64,000 nucleotides of DNA, taken from positions 26,262,001-26,326,000 of the forward strand of contig NC_072895.1 in NCBI RefSeq assembly GCF_027943255.1. Direction: 5' to 3'. A model generated the notes under the pieces. The model searched no databases. It worked only from the letters and a program-made list of their open reading frames with translations, and had not been told where the DNA came from. The position numbers were made by a program, and so were the translations under genes. Origin of the DNA: Anastrepha obliqua. Lineage: Eukaryota > Arthropoda > Insecta > Diptera > Tephritidae. Shown piece after piece: positions 1 to 11,182 of the stretch (the stretch's first letter is position 1; the number at the start of each line of letters is the position of its first letter).

Positions 1-388
1 TTTGTTTTATAGCCAAAAAATAGGCATATCGTGCCACCAACGCTTTGAAATTCATCATTAAATCCTTGGGGAAGAATTTACCTTTCCACAAATTGGGCTT
101 ACAAAATCTTATTTACAAATCGTTATTATTTGTTTCCCAAACTGAAATCTGCATTGAAAGTTGTCCGTCAAAGGTGTGCAAAAGAAAGCGGCGACCATCC
201 GCAGCTCGTATCGTATTCGTAGAGTGATAATAAATGAATATTTATGTAGAAAATAAAAGGCTTTGCAGGGTATGTCTCCTCATTTCATAGCCACTTACTG
301 TACGTGTATAAACTTGTATATTTTCCGAAACTATGTATTTGATATTCTCAATTCTCCTCATATTGGATATTTTTGATACTTTCTTTAG

Positions 389-471
389 TGCCTGTTCAAC
401 AATGGAAAATCCTTACCCAGGTGTAAAGATATCGAGTGAAGAGAACCGTGAATTTATGGACGTATATCCAG
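389..471 (+). pseudogene. Orphan FPPS exon 2 on the plus strand (block A)
   Basis: An 83-bp exon with acceptor TTTAG before 389 and donor GTACAT after 471. It encodes 27 residues ending ENREFMDVYPG, aligning with KDERNAFMAVFPG (exon 2 of copy A) and KNEIREFIAVYPG (exon 2 of the complete gene). Phases are the same as in those exons (one base carried in, one out). It lies in a longer open frame (333-608) that is not a gene by itself. No partner exon was recognised nearby on the plus strand, so it is a leftover of a further FPPS copy in opposite orientation, or an exon whose partners lie upstream of the window. Confidence 0.75.
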
Positions 472-945
472 GTACATTCATACAATACATACATACTTTT
501 ATATCTATAAATGTAAAGCTTAGAGTCTTTCAGCTATGCAATAGTCAAGAGGTGTACGACTGTAAATTAACAGACCCCTCTCAGAATGTTAGCCAGAGCT
601 TTCCTTAGCCGCAACCGAACGGATTATGTGTGGGTGCCATTCGGTAGGCTATAGACTGAAACCTCAAATAAGAAAAACAGATTTTTCTTATACCGGTCGT
701 CCCACAGTGGTGCAAAACTGGAATTTACTATTCAAAACAGTCTACAGCACACATTTCTTGACCGATTTGCAATTTATTTTTTTTTGAATTGCTCAGGATA
801 AAATTGCTAACAACTCTGTCGTTGCGGATTTTTAAAATATTTTGCTAATATTGAAATATTTAAACAAATACATTTAAAAAACAAAACTAACAAACTTACA
901 AAACTTACAAAATCTTTTAAAAATTAATTATTTTTATGAAACTTG
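472..945. other. Non-coding, AT-rich stretch
   Basis: No gene or recognisable element. It contains oligo-A/T runs and a short CAAACTTACAAAACTTACAA repeat near 890-910. The same sequence is at 46560-47033. Confidence 0.5.
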
Positions 946-949
946 GTAT

Positions 950-1155
950 CCGGGGGTTTTCGGGGTCGCTGATGACGAATCTGATATCATATTTGCAAAA
1001 TTCAAAATGGCGGATCCAATATGGCGGAGAAATTTTTTAAAATTTATTCGAATTTACTTAAAACTTGTAACTCGGGGGTTTTTGGGATCGTTGATTACAA
1101 ATCCGATGTTAATATTCCTAAACTTGAAATGGTAGATCTGATACGGTGAAAAGTT
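950..1155 (+). repeat. Two modules of the 7-kb transposon's terminal repeat (block A)
   Basis: Two copies of a roughly 118-bp module built around GGGGTCGCTGATGACGAATC and AAAATGGCGGATCCAATATG. The same module is repeated inside both inverted terminal repeats of the element at 17138-24136. It is a fragment of a related, non-autonomous element. Confidence 0.7.
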
Positions 1156-1164
1156 GCAAAACAG

Positions 1165-1312
1165 GGTAAAGGCGAGAAGAAAAGATCTCGAGTCAGTAAA
1201 GGTGAGAGGAAAAGTTCTCCAGCCAGTAAAGGCAAGAGGAAAAGATCTCCAGCCAGTAAGGCAAGGGTAAAAGATCTCCAGCCAGCAAAGGCAAGAGGAA
1301 AAAAATCCAGCC
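1165..1312 (+). repeat. 30-bp minisatellite, five units (block A)
   Basis: Five tandem units of 29-30 bp with the consensus AGTAAAGGCAAGAGGAAAAG followed by ATCTCCAGCC; the outer units are most diverged. Both reverse-strand frames are open by chance of the 30-bp period and give Phe/Leu-rich repeats (for example AGDLFLLPLL), which I do not regard as genes. Confidence 0.85.
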
Positions 1313-1324
1313 AGTACACAACTG

Positions 1325-1620
1325 TAGCTAGTCATAGTCTAGTAGCTACAGTCATACTGATTAATAATCTGTTTGGTTTTTGTGTTTCAAATAAATGAAA
1401 TAGCCGAAATGGACAACACCGGCCAGGTCTAATTTTTCGGAAGGATCCACTTCAGCGTCATTTTTAAAATTAAAAAACAAAACTTTTTTTTTAATTTTTG
1501 TATGTAAAAGAAGTTAACTAAAAAGTTTAAAAATTTAACTATCATTTTTAATTTTTTTTATTGTAAGAAAAAAATTCTGAAAATACCCTACATTTTCGAG
1601 CTCTAGGCTACCGGGGCCTC
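1325..1620 (-). mobile_element. Truncated TTAA-flanked element (block A)
   Basis: About 300 bp of one end of the element that is complete at 44959-45700. The outer end GAGGCCCCGGTAGCCTAGAG abuts TTAA at 1621-1624. The inner break lies near 1320, beside the minisatellite. Confidence 0.7.
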
Positions 1621-1624
1621 TTAA

Positions 1625-2415
1625 TGCTTTCCACTATCACGAAATTATTGTACAATAAATTACGGGTGCGAAGTCCACTCTGGGCACGAAGCGTCAAATG
1701 ATGTTTCAGATCCCCGTTTTCACTTCTGACCTGGCGTTCGAAGGTGGCAATGGATACAACTGTATTTGTAGATGTAGATGTAGATGTGCGTGCTTACAGA
1801 TGTAACTCATATTGTATGTTGCATGAGCTTCATGGTGGATTCATAATGACATATGCATTGTCTCTTACCGCTCTGATTTTCCAATGCATTGGGACATTGG
1901 CGGCTGAGCAAAAGTTGTATTGTTGGCGTGGGGACAACATGCGCCAATCGTTGCCCGTACAGTAGAATATATCTGTGGCCATTTGTGTACTTTCGAAAGC
2001 ATTTTCGTTGTGATTTCCTATGAAATTACAATTACAATATATTTAGTAATTGGTAGTTGTGAATATTTTCTTATAAATATTCCACTAACTTTTTTATACT
2101 ACCAGGTTAATTCATACGTGGGTCAGAGGTGCTGTAGTTAACTCAATTAGTGAAATGTGTCTATTCTCAGACATTTACGTGTGTAAATATCCAGAAACAG
2201 TAAAAAACGAAAAAAGTTCAGAATAAAACGATTACAGGATTAAATTACAAATACAAAACAAAATATATGTTAAAATAAATATGTTAAGTGATTCAAATAT
2301 GTTTTCAAATAGGCGTAAATTCTTCTAAAAATTGGCTGATTTGTAATTTTGAGGATAACAAAAACCTACTAAGAAGGAAACGTTTGAAAAAAATTTATAA
2401 TTTTGAGGAATCTCA
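1625..2415. other. No gene recognised
   Basis: Short open frames (for example 1744-1965) show no recognisable family. The stretch recurs at 47713-48503 and inverted at about 44265-44954, so it is part of a multi-copy unit, not a unique gene. Confidence 0.5.
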
Positions 2416-2426
2416 ATGGAAAGCTT

Positions 2427-3284
2427 TAGATTAGATTAGATTTGTGGGGGTTTGGACAAGTCCAACCACTCAGTCAGTAGACCATTGTACTACAGCCGGA
2501 TAGAAATCAGTAGAAAGAATAGAGATAGGAAAGATAAAAGGTGGATGGTAAAAACGGATAAATTAGTTTGAGGTCACTCTTCCATAAATCTCTTGGATTC
2601 ATTGATGCATTTTAAGAGATCCGGGAGAGGAAGTGTATGAACTTTGTCCATACTCAGTGTATCGCAACCCAATATCCTGAGTATGATTCTGGAAAATGCA
2701 GGACAGTTACAGAGAAAATGCTCTGCAGTATCGTCATTCTCAAGACAGGATAGGCTTATCGGGCTCTCCACGACCCCCATGGTAGCCACCTGCTGACCAC
2801 AGACGTTGTGCCCTGTGATTACACCCATCAGTACTCTCAGGTCCTTTCAGCTCAGATTTGGGAGAAAGGTCGCTATTTTCCTGTTTGGTTCTTTCACAAA
2901 GCACTTGGCTACTCTGCACCAGTTCAACTCAGACCAACGACCTCTGTGGGTAGACCTCATGAAGTCGTCAATCCATAGTTGAATCGACGCGGAATTGACA
3001 CCTAGAAAGGGTTCAGGGCCTAGTGGCATACTTGCAGAGCCTTCATTTGCCAGCTAACTCTTTCCCTGCAATACCACAATGTCCAGGCACCCAAATAAGC
3101 CTAACTTTATTGTGTTTTGCAACACTGTTCAGTTTTGTCTTACATTCAGCGACTAACTTCGAAGAGCAGCGTGCGTTAGCAAGGGCTTTCAGTGCAGCTT
3201 GACTGCCACTACAAATTCCAATACTGTTGCTCCGCCACGTTTTCTCAATTAGCCAGTACGCCACATCAAAGCTGTGTGGCATGG
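2427..3284 (-). mobile_element. 5'-truncated non-LTR retrotransposon: RNase H and C-terminal Cys/His part (block A)
   Basis: Flanked by an 11-bp target-site duplication ATGGAAAGCTT (2416-2426 and 3285-3295). On the minus strand it encodes the end of an ORF2: RNase H with SGSQAALKAL and IWVPGHCGIAGKEL, then a C-terminal CLENDDTAEHFLCNCPAF zinc-like motif, a stop and a 3' UTR ending in a short AATCT repeat. The catalytic DSQ of RNase H is changed to GSQ. An 8-bp deletion near 3054, absent from block C, breaks the frame after KELA. It belongs to the same RNase-H-bearing clade as the ORF at 18183-21041. Confidence 0.85.
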
Positions 3285-3295
3285 ATGGAAAGCTT

Positions 3296-4420
3296 GATTA
3301 GAACGACACGGCGCGGCAACTTCTCACTGGCTGACTATGACCGAGAGAGAGGTCAACTCTTACAGTTCATTTATCCATAGTATGACTGTCTTTTTTAGTA
3401 CTTTCCTTACTAAAGTACTCGTAGTCGTAAGTAATGATTGAATGGGCGATCTCACCCTAAATATTTTCCATTAACTTTGTGCTAAAAATCCATGACTGAC
3501 CGAAATTTTAGCTGTAGTTCCATTGTAGATATGGTACATAAAACAATAAAAATTGTTTCTAATACTATTCGCACCTTGTTTACCTTTAAATTTGTTGCCC
3601 AAAAATATCACTGTGACTTATCCACTTTATGATGGATATTTTTTGATCCTTTTACTCGAAATGTTTTCAACCAAAATTTCAACTCAATTTCACTATCGCT
3701 TATCCCGTTTTCATTTATTTTGCCAATGTTTTATCGGGTTTACCCTTAATTTTTAAAAGTATAAACCCCGCAAATGTGTAATGAACCGAAAGCAAATTAT
3801 TACTGCGAGAATATGAAACTTGACCGCTTTAAAATAAAGTCAAGCTCAAGTCCATGCCATACGCGCAATCGAGTGACAGCAAGGGGGAAAGTTTGCGTTT
3901 GAGCTTCAAACTGAATTAATATTTATATTTTTGAATAATTTTCCCATAATTACAGCCCCAAATAGCAGTTAGAGACTGCACTACATGAGGTTGAACAAAA
4001 GTATTGGACTCGGATATTAAAGACGGAATGCCAATGCGATATTCAAAGGAATTAACAAATAAATACTTACTTTTGTAATCCTACTTATGTACATATATAT
4101 GTGTATGTATATGTATTAGTCTCTTAGTTATTTTGATCTGTTTGTTGAATCTGTTTTAAGTTTCTTTTTTACGCCAAGCCAACCCAAGCTGTTAGTCCCC
4201 ACAACAAAGCCATTCAGTTGCAATATGAAAGTGACAAAACTGCAGCTGTGAAATATTGGTCGAGCTGGTAATGCAGGATGAAAGCTCCTCCGAAATGAGA
4301 AAATTATGTAAGACTTTCCTAAAATCTCTCAAAAGAATAATTTTCAAATTGATCGAATAAAATCATAAAAAAGGTGTAACCTTTTTAAAACTTAAATTGG
4401 AATTTTTTAAGGAGAGTAAA
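3296..4420. other. Repeated non-coding unit, no gene recognised
   Basis: Matches 31460-32360 and 49392-50510. Open frames such as 3553-3756 are kept in all copies only because the DNA is duplicated, and their translations match nothing I recognise. Confidence 0.5.
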
Positions 4421-4423
4421 TAC

Positions 4424-4625
4424 AAGGTGGCGCAAAACTAATCATTCAATTTGAATAACATTTTAACTAAACGAAAAAAAAGCAATGATTTTGAGTGTTG
4501 GATATCTTTATTTTGACCTTTACGCCCTCTGTTTGTTTACTGCAGCTGTCTAGTTCTCAAGTGTCCAATACGATTGACGTACGACGCCATTTGCAAAAAT
4601 TATAAATCTTTCGATAGGGTGATTC
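4424..4625 (+). mobile_element. Mariner-type end fragment (block A)
   Basis: Begins CAAGGTGGCGCAAAACTAAT, a terminal-repeat-like sequence also seen inverted at about 16335-16375 (CAAGGTGACGCGAAACTAAT on the minus strand). The following 200 bp match 45760-45965. No transposase is left in this part. Confidence 0.45.
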
Positions 4626-4627
4626 GG

Positions 4628-4860
4628 TTAGGTTGTAATGGTTGTCCAGAAAGTGGGCCCACTTGGACGAAAGAAGTTTGATTTATGCTTTGTGATACCA
4701 TTACAGGGAGAGGAAAAAGAGATGAAGGAAAACGATAGTACCAAAAGGAGAGAGGTCGGAGGGTTGAGTATTTGCGGACTATGAACGGTGACTAAATCGA
4801 GGCAGTGTTAGCCATGCTGCTGATGAAGTTCATCAGATTTTTGATATGATAGGAGAATTA
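4628..4860 (-). mobile_element. Decayed 3' end of a non-LTR retrotransposon (block A)
   Basis: Matches, inverted, the 3' UTR of the element at 43290-43850: GGTTAGGTTG, AAGTGGGCCCACTTGGACGA, TTTGTGATACCATTACAGGG and the GAAGTTCATCAGA end of the coding part are shared. Block C counterpart at about 50712-50944. Confidence 0.6.
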
Positions 4861-5329
4861 GTTTTACACCAAATTGTATAACAAAACCAATCAAAATGTG
4901 TTTTTTTTTCGAACATTTGTATTTGTATATTTTAAGGGTTTTGATTTGAATTCATAATTTGTGAAATAATTGGAGCAGTGATTTAATAATGTAAATTCAC
5001 TGCCTAATAACGCGACTTCGTAAAAAGAGAAAAGAGGGCAGATTTATGTATTTTCTTTGTTTTTTTCTTGCATTATTTTCTTATGGGGTTAATGGGCCGG
5101 GAGCCAGGGGTTGATTTTGGACTGCGTTTTTATACCGTTAAATTCTTGACTATACTTGTGATTTAGCTTTCATGAATAACGAAAGTGAACGTCAGCTGGC
5201 GCACCCGTGGTGGGTGTGTTTGTGGGAGGGTACGAAACGTGTCGAAAAAAAATTTCTACCAACTCATTTTATACCGGCTGAAATTTTTTTCATTCTTGTT
5301 GACATTTAGTAGAATAAAAAAAATAGTCA

Positions 5330-5730
5330 GCTGCGCCGTAGAGAGGGGAAAATACGTCAAATACACCATGACAACGCACCGTCTCACAGGGCTCATGTTG
5401 TGAGCACTTTTTTGACCAAAAACTGGACAAATATCATCGAACAGCTACCTTATTCACCGGATTTAGACCTCTGTGACTTTTTCCTTTTCCAAAGCTTAAA
5501 TTGCCACTCCACGAACGCCGCTTTGAGTCGATAGGGGCCATAAAGCAGAATTCGCTGAAAGAGCTGAAGAAGATCTCTTCAAACGCGTTTAAAAGGTGCG
5601 TTGATGACTAAGCTAATCGTTGGCAGAGGTGCATTTGTTCGAATGGAGCCTATTTTGAAGGCGACAAAATAAATTTTGGTGATTAAACAATTATTTTGCG
5701 TTATTAAACAATTCCTGGTGCTTTTTTGAC
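5330..5730 (+). pseudogene. Mariner transposase C-terminal relic (block A)
   Basis: The plus strand, with stops and shifts, reads LTKNWTNIIEQLPYSPDLDL, then CDFFLFQSL, then GALMTKLIVGRGAFV and EPILKATK. This is the C-terminal third of a mariner transposase, in which the last catalytic Asp lies in the SPDL.PCDFFLF segment. No terminal repeats assigned. Confidence 0.7.
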
Positions 5731-6398
5731 GGAATGTAAATTGAATATTTGAATAAGGTTCTTTATTATACATAGAAGTTTTAAACTGTATTAATTATTT
5801 TCTTCATAGCAGTAAGCAAAATTTCCGATACACAGTTTTCTTTCGACGAATTTTCCAAATTTTCCCCAAAAAAAATCACGACCGACATTGTTTTTAATAT
5901 ATATATTTAAGTCATATACCACCAGAACCCATTCGTACTCCCATGCGGAATGCAATTGCGAAAATACATTTACAATTTGAACTATTCGTGGCGTCGCACA
6001 GTGTCTCGACTATAGAGGCGTAGATGGCAAAAGGTAATGGTGCCAGTTGATAGAACCTGTTCAGCCTTAGTTTGGAGAGGCAAGTAGTTTCACTCGCCCA
6101 CCCGCTTAACAATTTGCCTTAGAACTACGGATGGGAGAGTAGAATCAACTCTCTCCGTTCCTAAAATGAGAATGTCGTAGCGGGTACGAGATGAGTTTTT
6201 CTGGCCAAACGCACGAAAAGCTTTCATCGAAAGTGGCACACGCAATCGTCGCTCGATTCATAAGGCAAGGGGTTAACGGTGTGTTCTAAATAAAGAATAA
6301 TATCGGACTATTATCGACAAATTAGTTTAGTTGCATTTGGCTGTGAACCGTTCAAAATCAGGTGTTATTTTTTCAACTCTAATCAGATCATCATCATA

Positions 6399-7129
6399 CA
6401 GGGTTTGATTGAATAGTAATGAGCCTTATTTTTTTAAGCAGTTTTATTAAACCTTTTGGCTTATGCAACTAATATTCTTCAAAATAGGACCCTTGAGCGT
6501 AAATACACCGCTGGTCGCGGTTCTTCCACTGCAGAAACATTTTTTAAACGCATCCGCTGGAATCGCGTTCAATACGGCTGTCACAGTTTTTTGAATCGCC
6601 TCGATGGAGTCGAAACGCTTCCCCTTCAGCTTTCTTGTCAGGCGCGGGGACAAGAAGAAGTCCGGAGGGAACAGGTCTGGGCTATAAGGAGGGTGGGGAA
6701 GCTCCGGAACCCCCATCTTGGCCAATGCAGAGGTCAGAGGAAGGCGCATTGTCGTGATGAAGGGTCCAATTGTTGACGAGGTCGGGCGAACCCGAGCGAC
6801 GCGGTTTTTCAGCCGAAGGAGCACTTCTTTGTAAAATGCTGCGTTTACTGTGCTTCCTGGAGGTACAAACTGTTTAGCTTTACGCAAAATTTGATCGAGT
6901 AACGTTGCTCCAACGATCGCTGCATTTTCGCCACTGCAAAATCCTAACACACTTTTAAAACAGCTTTCACGCGCGGAGCGATGTTGACTGCACCGCTGTT
7001 GCCAGCGAACGGACCGGTTTCTAGTGGAAGGGGGAGGTCCAACGATCATTTTCCCGCACCTGTCAATTCGGTTGATCGCTTGGCAGACGCTGCGCGCGGG
7101 AAGGCTCATTACTTTTCAATCAAACTCTG
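6399..7129 (-). mobile_element. Mariner element, decayed, with terminal repeats (block A)
   Basis: Flanked by TA (6397-6398, 7130-7131) and inverted ends of about 27 bp, CAGGGTTTGATTGAATAGTA at the left and CAGAGTTTGATTGAAAAGTA at the right. A minus-strand frame (7109-6447) spans nearly the whole element. Its C-terminal half is mariner transposase: FVPPGSTVNAAFYKEVLLRL, VARVRP, ELPHPPYSPDLFPPDFFLSP, KGKRFDSIEAIQKTVTAVLN. The 731-bp length is well below the usual 1.3 kb, and the N-terminal half is garbled or missing, so it is non-autonomous. Confidence 0.85.
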
Positions 7130-7131
7130 TA

Positions 7132-8566
7132 TTTAACACATTTTTACATTTTTTTTGTTTATCATCAAAAATAGATTTGGAAATGTGCGGGCGTTAGATT
7201 TTTCTTGTAAAAAATGTGAGTACCGGCTCGTCAGATTTTGCAACCAAATGAAAGTTTTTGAGAATTTCATGCAGTTTCCGAATCTATAATTCGATATTTA
7301 GACTTTTCGATTCTAGACGTCTTTTTGCATAATTTCGGGAAATGATTTTTTTTTCGAAGAATAGAACCCAAAATTGGAACATTTACACTTGTGAAATTTT
7401 AAATTTTAATGTTAGTTTTTCTGATAGGGAATAGCAGAAGTCGAAAGCAGTATTATGCCAGAATAGTTCGTGACCTTTTTCTACCTCGATTTTAAGTGAA
7501 TCTATTAGAGGAAAACTAAAGTGATTTTCGATTGATTTTGAATTTTTTACATCAAACCTCATATAGTAGATATGACGCACACGCCGCTCAGGTGTTGCAT
7601 TCCTCCAACATAATTTCTAATTTTCCTTTTCACTAAAATTTGGCTTTTGAAGCTATGACAACCTTGAAGATCTGCACTATAATGACGATATGAGAAAAGT
7701 AAATAGCAAAGGCAGAGATGATGGAAATGAAAACGTTGAAGTTTTTAAAAATGCTGCAGTTTTACTAAATACTTCGCCATGAAAGATAAATAAGGTTGAC
7801 ATGGAAAAATAATCATTTTTTTCTTTATCATCTTTAATGTTGGTCTCTTTGGCGCGGGGATGAGGATTAAGTGGTGGTTTGACCCCCATATCATGGGGAC
7901 CAACTCAACACGAACTCCATATGGGGATTGGCTAGCGTGAATAATAACGAGGAAGAACCTTTACTTCGCTCTCCGGTGATGCTTGATGGTGCCAGTTCTG
8001 GGAGTAAGAAAGGGCCAAAGAGGGGTTGAAAGCGAAAACACGCTACAACGCTGCAGTCAAAATCTGCAACCGGTTTAGTGGCATGACCAATCTGACGCAA
8101 GCTGAAGCGGAACGATTGGCATGGGCTAAAAAGGAAGTTGAAAGGGGAGGTGCTCACTTTGCAAATCGGAACTAAAACGTGAGGAGTAAAACGGAGTATG
8201 CAAATTCAACTTTGGGCATTTCAACATTTCAATTCATTTCATTTCTTTGTTAAAAAATGGCCATATCTGTGAGTATAAAACAACAAACATGAATAAAGAT
8301 AAATTGTTTACTTTTCTTTTTTGAACGATTAGAGAGAAAATTAGAATTCTTCTGATTAAGTTGCTTAAGAAAATTATTTGCCTTCAAATTGTTGTCCAAG
8401 TAAAATAGAAATACCTAACATGTGAAAGAGATTTTACCACATTTGATACAACAACTATTTTATTGAATTGAAATATTTAACTGTAGCTAAGTGGAAATTA
8501 CCCAACCAGCGTTAGAAGGAACATTTTGAAAGCGATGAATACACACGACTCTTTAGAAGACCTGAC
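7132..8566. other. No intact gene; possible retrotransposon ORF1 remnant near 7890-8170
   Basis: Most of this is AT-rich and unrecognised. From 7950 to 8170 the plus strand reads, through stops, a Ser/Lys/Arg-rich segment (SSGSKKGPKRG, KRKHATTLQSKSATGLV). It could be the ORF1 of the non-LTR element whose endonuclease relic starts near 9080, but that is weak. Block C counterpart 53163-54597. Confidence 0.3.
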
Positions 8567-8880
8567 AATACTTTAATTTTCTTTCAATATCCAGTCAATA
8601 TAAAATTCTTTACACAACAGTTAAAATACGCGTTTACATACATATAATTAATTGTACTACTTGATCGGGGCGAACAGAATTCACTATTTCCCTGCATTTC
8701 ATTGTTTATCGGTCAACTGGAGTAAAATAAAAAATATGCAAACTGCCATGGGATAATAAAAATATCTACCTTTGTCATGAGGTGAAATATTATACCATAA
8801 GTGTTTGCATAAATATACGATTCAGTTATTTCCTGCATATTTGAGTTCATTTTTAGAGGGTGGATCACCTTCGCGCGGTG
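8567..8880. repeat. Dispersed non-coding repeat present four times in the window
   Basis: Shared with 54598-54911, 32450-32710 and, inverted, 37097-37345. Shared landmarks are TTTCTTTCAATATCCAGTCA, the GCATTTCATTGTTTA stretch and GGGATAATAAAAATATCTAC. No coding potential seen; the family is unknown to me. Confidence 0.7.
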
Positions 8881-9079
8881 CACCCTGGGTAACGCCAAAT
8901 GTTCTGCGGCCTTCAAAATTTGAAATTTGGCACTCAACTCGGCACTCTCACAGCATGGTGGAGGTCCAGGGGGTTTTTTAAAGATATTTACGTATATTTC
9001 CAAAATAAAGAAAAGAATTTATTCATCTATCGATCTACTCATCAAGAAAGAACTAAATGCTTTCAATTTGCCTTTTTCA

Positions 9080-10445
9080 GCAAGGAAGGCATTGTTACTA
9101 TGAGCTTGGAGAGCACTACTGGGAGACTCTGGTTGATCTCAGACCACATGGCACATGACGACGAGGTAGAACCAGCTCTCATGCTGCTACAGGAGGCCTT
9201 AGCTGAGGCGAGGCGAAGGGAAATCGGCGTCATCATTGGTACGCAAACTCCCATCATACTTCTCGGAGAAGTACAGACATTAATGCAAGAGGTGAGTCAT
9301 TTTTCTAATTTTTTTGATTTTATTCTAAGTGAAGACTTGGTAGGGACCCAACTTTTGCTACTGCGGTCAGGGACGAGGTACTTGACCTCACTAACCAGTG
9401 GAGACATTCACCACTGCGTGTAATAGGGCTCTCGAGAGCTCTTGTATTGTAAGATCGCCCGCTAACACGCAAAACCCACCTTGGTGGACTACTGAACTCT
9501 CTGAAATTAGAACTTCGTGTAGACGGCTTTTCATAAGAGCAAGAAAGATTAAGTCTCCCACGGGATGAGAACTGTACAAATTAGCATAAGGAATCTAGAA
9601 ATCCAAAGTTAGGAAATCGAAGTGAGACTCGTGAAGAAAATTATGCGCAAGCGTTAAAGGCTGGCATCGAGGAATTTCACGCCTTTTGGGTACCTGCAGG
9701 ACGGATCAAGATGCCGGACGATGACTAGCGAGGAGTCACTCAAGTTGCTTCTCAACGCCCATTTTTCTGGTGAATCCGACTGGAGCAATACCAGCTCATT
9801 CCCCGCATCCATATCTGCTTGCTGGATAAGCGCCGCCTGGCTTGGGCGATAGATCCTTTCAAGCACTTCAAGTCACCTGGCCACGATGGCAACTACTGGT
9901 ACCTGCGAAGGTATCTTGTCGTTGGCTGATCCCTATCTATGCGACAATGCAGCTCGCTAGGAGCTACAATACCATATCTTGGAGTGCTGTGAGAGTTACT
10001 TTCATACCCAGGGCAGGTGAAATCTCACACGTATCCCCACAGTATTTCAGGCCAATCAGTCTTTCATCGTGTTGAAGGTCCTTGAGAGGCTGATTTATCT
10101 TTTCGAAAGGTATGAAATCTCTTGGGGGGCGTTTATCGGTTGCCCAAACTGCCTATTGTAAAACCAGATTGGCGGATTCTGCTTTACAAACTATTGTCAA
10201 AGATATCGAGGTGTCCCTTTCTTAGAAAGAATTCACTGTGGCTGCTTTCCTAGACATTGAGGGCACTTTTGACTATGTCCTTCCGGAAGCAATCACTACG
10301 CCTCTGGGGGTCGGAATCAAGGCAATCAATCTCCTTCGTTCACACACTTCAAAGCGGAAAACTTTCATAACCAACTGATACTTATTTTGCTTACAAATTT
10401 GTTCAATCACCGATGGTCCGCAGTTTGCCCAAACTCGGAATGTCG
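9080..10445 (+). pseudogene. Decayed non-LTR retrotransposon endonuclease and RT (block A)
   Basis: Read across frames the plus strand gives an APE-type endonuclease end (SDHMAHDDEVEPALMLLQEA, AEARRREIGVIIGT, then ANSHHT and DINARGES in the next frame, FATAVRDEVLDLT), a linker (NPPWWTTELSEIR), and RT pieces (FKSPGHDGNYW, RVTFIPRAGE, YFRPISLSS, FLDIEGTFDYVLPEAI). There are many stops and shifts. The clade is that of the intact ORF at 18183-21041. The 174-codon frame at 8899-9423 is a chance opening across this relic. Confidence 0.8.
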
Positions 10446-11182
10446 TCAATTCCAAAAGGTCGAGCTATCACTGAACAGACTATAGCCACTATAGACATTT
10501 TTCAAAGAATTGCGTTACTTTATCTCATATACTCACTTTGAGCGGTTTTTTCTTATTGATTACTGAAATAATTCAAGTCTTGAGATTTTTAAAGTGGAAG
10601 AAACCTCTTACCAAGTCGAATCCTCTTTTTGAAGAAATTTGACTTTTTTTGTGAGTTAATTCATATATGTATATATGAACATCGACGGAGTTCGAAATTT
10701 CATAATGCATTGTGAGTGCACTTTGCATACCAAATTTGTAGTTCGGTACATTTTTTTTTTTTTCAAAATATTTAAATAATCTCATCAAATTCTCCTTCGG
10801 GCTCATATCTTCCACTAAATTTTTGCAAACCTTTTATTTTGTTTTTTTTTTGCTGAAAATACAATATTTTAAAATTTTTGAAAATGATCTTGAAGTAGAA
10901 GCAGAGCGGAGTTGCCCAATTTCTGGCGTCAACGTTGGCAGATTAGTTTTTATCTGATATCAAAAAGTTTCAAATTCATTTTACCTGAGCTGCAAAGTCT
11001 CACTTCACTATAAGGGTTACATTAGGATTGTCCAGCCGGTGCATGAAATAGTCATTAATAAAAAACAGGAACCTTTCTAATTTTTATTATTATAAAAAAA
11101 CAAAACTTGTTTAATTTTTATTAAAAAACTATTTTTTTTTTTATTTAAAACAAAAAAGAAAAACTTATTTAAATTTTATATA
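10446..11182. other. AT-rich spacer, no gene recognised
   Basis: Parts match 33010-33090 and 34540-34680 of the third copy. Long T and A runs flank the mariner insertion at 11183. Confidence 0.5.

Noticed and set aside
333..608. A stand-alone 91-codon secreted-protein-like gene
   Set aside because: The central part is an FPPS exon 2 with its own acceptor and donor; the hydrophobic start is intron sequence.
1165..1312. Regularly spaced repeats that might suggest a CRISPR array
   Set aside because: Units are directly adjacent with no unique spacers, and the genome is eukaryotic.
1054..1335. Overlapping reverse-strand frames of 93 and 74 codons with Leu/Phe repeats
   Set aside because: Translations of the 30-bp minisatellite, whose length is a multiple of three.
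8899..9423. A 174-codon open frame that could be a gene
   Set aside because: Its second half is a non-LTR endonuclease read partly in the right frame and partly in a wrong one; the rest has no structure, and the frame is duplicated with the block.
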